NCBI GenBank assembly: GCA_023079485.1
Contig: CM041097.1
Coordinates: forward strand, 13,301,561 to 13,365,560
Length of the DNA: 64,000 nt
From: Archilochus colubris
Lineage: Eukaryota > Chordata > Aves > Apodiformes > Trochilidae
Reading direction: 5' to 3'
A program made the position numbers and the translations under genes. The number at the start of each line of letters is the position of its first letter. Positions within the stretch are counted from its first letter, which is position 1. The notes beneath the pieces were generated by a model. That model ran no database searches. It was not told where the DNA came from and saw only the letters and a list, made by a program, of their open reading frames with translations. Below are positions 63,501 through 64,000 of this stretch, piece by piece.

Positions 63501-64000
63501 TTCCCGCTATTCATCTTTTTCTGAAAAGCTATAAATCCAATGAAGATTTATAAGCAGCAAGTCACTCCCATTCTCAAATAACGTACAATTGGCAATATAA
63601 AATACACACTTTTATCAGACTCCATTTACAACACACTGCATCACTTTGTGTTATGTTATGACATGCTGTAAGGTCTGACCTCATTTAACACAATGGCTAC
63701 AATCTAAAGGACAACTTATCCCATTTGGAAATGAAGTGGGAAAACTGCAATGTTCCAACAAAAGCTGGCCAGTGGAAGAAGGGTAGATGGGAAAGCACCC
63801 ATGGTCTGCCAACTTTAAATTACTGTCGAGTAGTTCAGCATATCTCTGGAAAAAATCCACCTTAAAAGAATAACTAAGCATCATTTAGAAAAGATCTTCA
63901 GTGAAGGGCATTTATTGTGTTTTATTCACACATTCCAGTTTATTAGCAAACATCAAACTTCTTTGCATACTTGTCCTTTACTGATGGCAATTCTAAGCAA
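60569..64000. other. Gene-free stretch to the window end
   Basis: No supportable gene. It contains a short CAAA repeat (61586-61600), a small inverted repeat GCTACAG/CTGTAGC (62110-62130) and a T12 run (63030-63041). Frames at 62,424-62,724 overlap on both strands and are not recognised. Confidence 0.6.
63030..63041 (+). repeat. Poly(T) run, 12 bases
   Basis: Uninterrupted T12. Confidence 0.85.

Noticed and set aside
1..64000. CRISPR arrays, rRNA, intact tRNA, viral genes, bacterial operons
   Set aside because: No regularly spaced repeats, conserved RNA cores or dense coding strands were seen. The sequence has vertebrate nuclear character.

Overview
The window looks like AT-rich, gene-poor nuclear DNA from an amniote, most probably a bird. 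The signs are indirect. There is no operon-like coding density, and no ORF is longer than about 195 codons. The sequence is mostly unique, with many mononucleotide runs and irregular T/G-rich (GGTTTT-like) tracts that are common in songbird assemblies. I recognise no mammalian Alu, L1 or B1 sequence. What look like old, decayed tRNA-derived and reptile-type repeats are present. One assembly gap of exactly 100 N (45998-46097) shows that this is a scaffold. Species and chromosome cannot be read from the sequence.

Layout. 1-43.3 kb is intergenic or intronic sequence with simple repeats, two degenerate tRNA-like SINE candidates (about 23.3 kb, minus strand; about 41.4 kb, plus strand) and a decayed amniote repeat (about 33.5 kb). 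At 43356-43655, on the minus strand, lies the best coding candidate: a 99-codon terminal exon behind a textbook acceptor, with locally raised CpG. I could not name its gene and found no convincing upstream exons. 43.7-64 kb is again non-coding in appearance, apart from the gap, some weaker exon-like open frames (49.1 and 50.1 kb, plus strand) and a compact 162-codon intronless ORF at 54.4 kb with TATA-like and AATAAA elements around it.

Nothing here forms a pathway or a multi-gene system. The plausible functional content is the 3' end of one minus-strand gene, whose upstream exons would lie to the right, plus possible distal regulatory sequence in two TAAT-rich blocks (about 21.7-22.3 kb and 51.0-51.5 kb). 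Most open frames are what chance gives in AT-rich DNA. I saw no CRISPR array, complete mobile element, viral gene, intact tRNA or rRNA gene, or CpG island.
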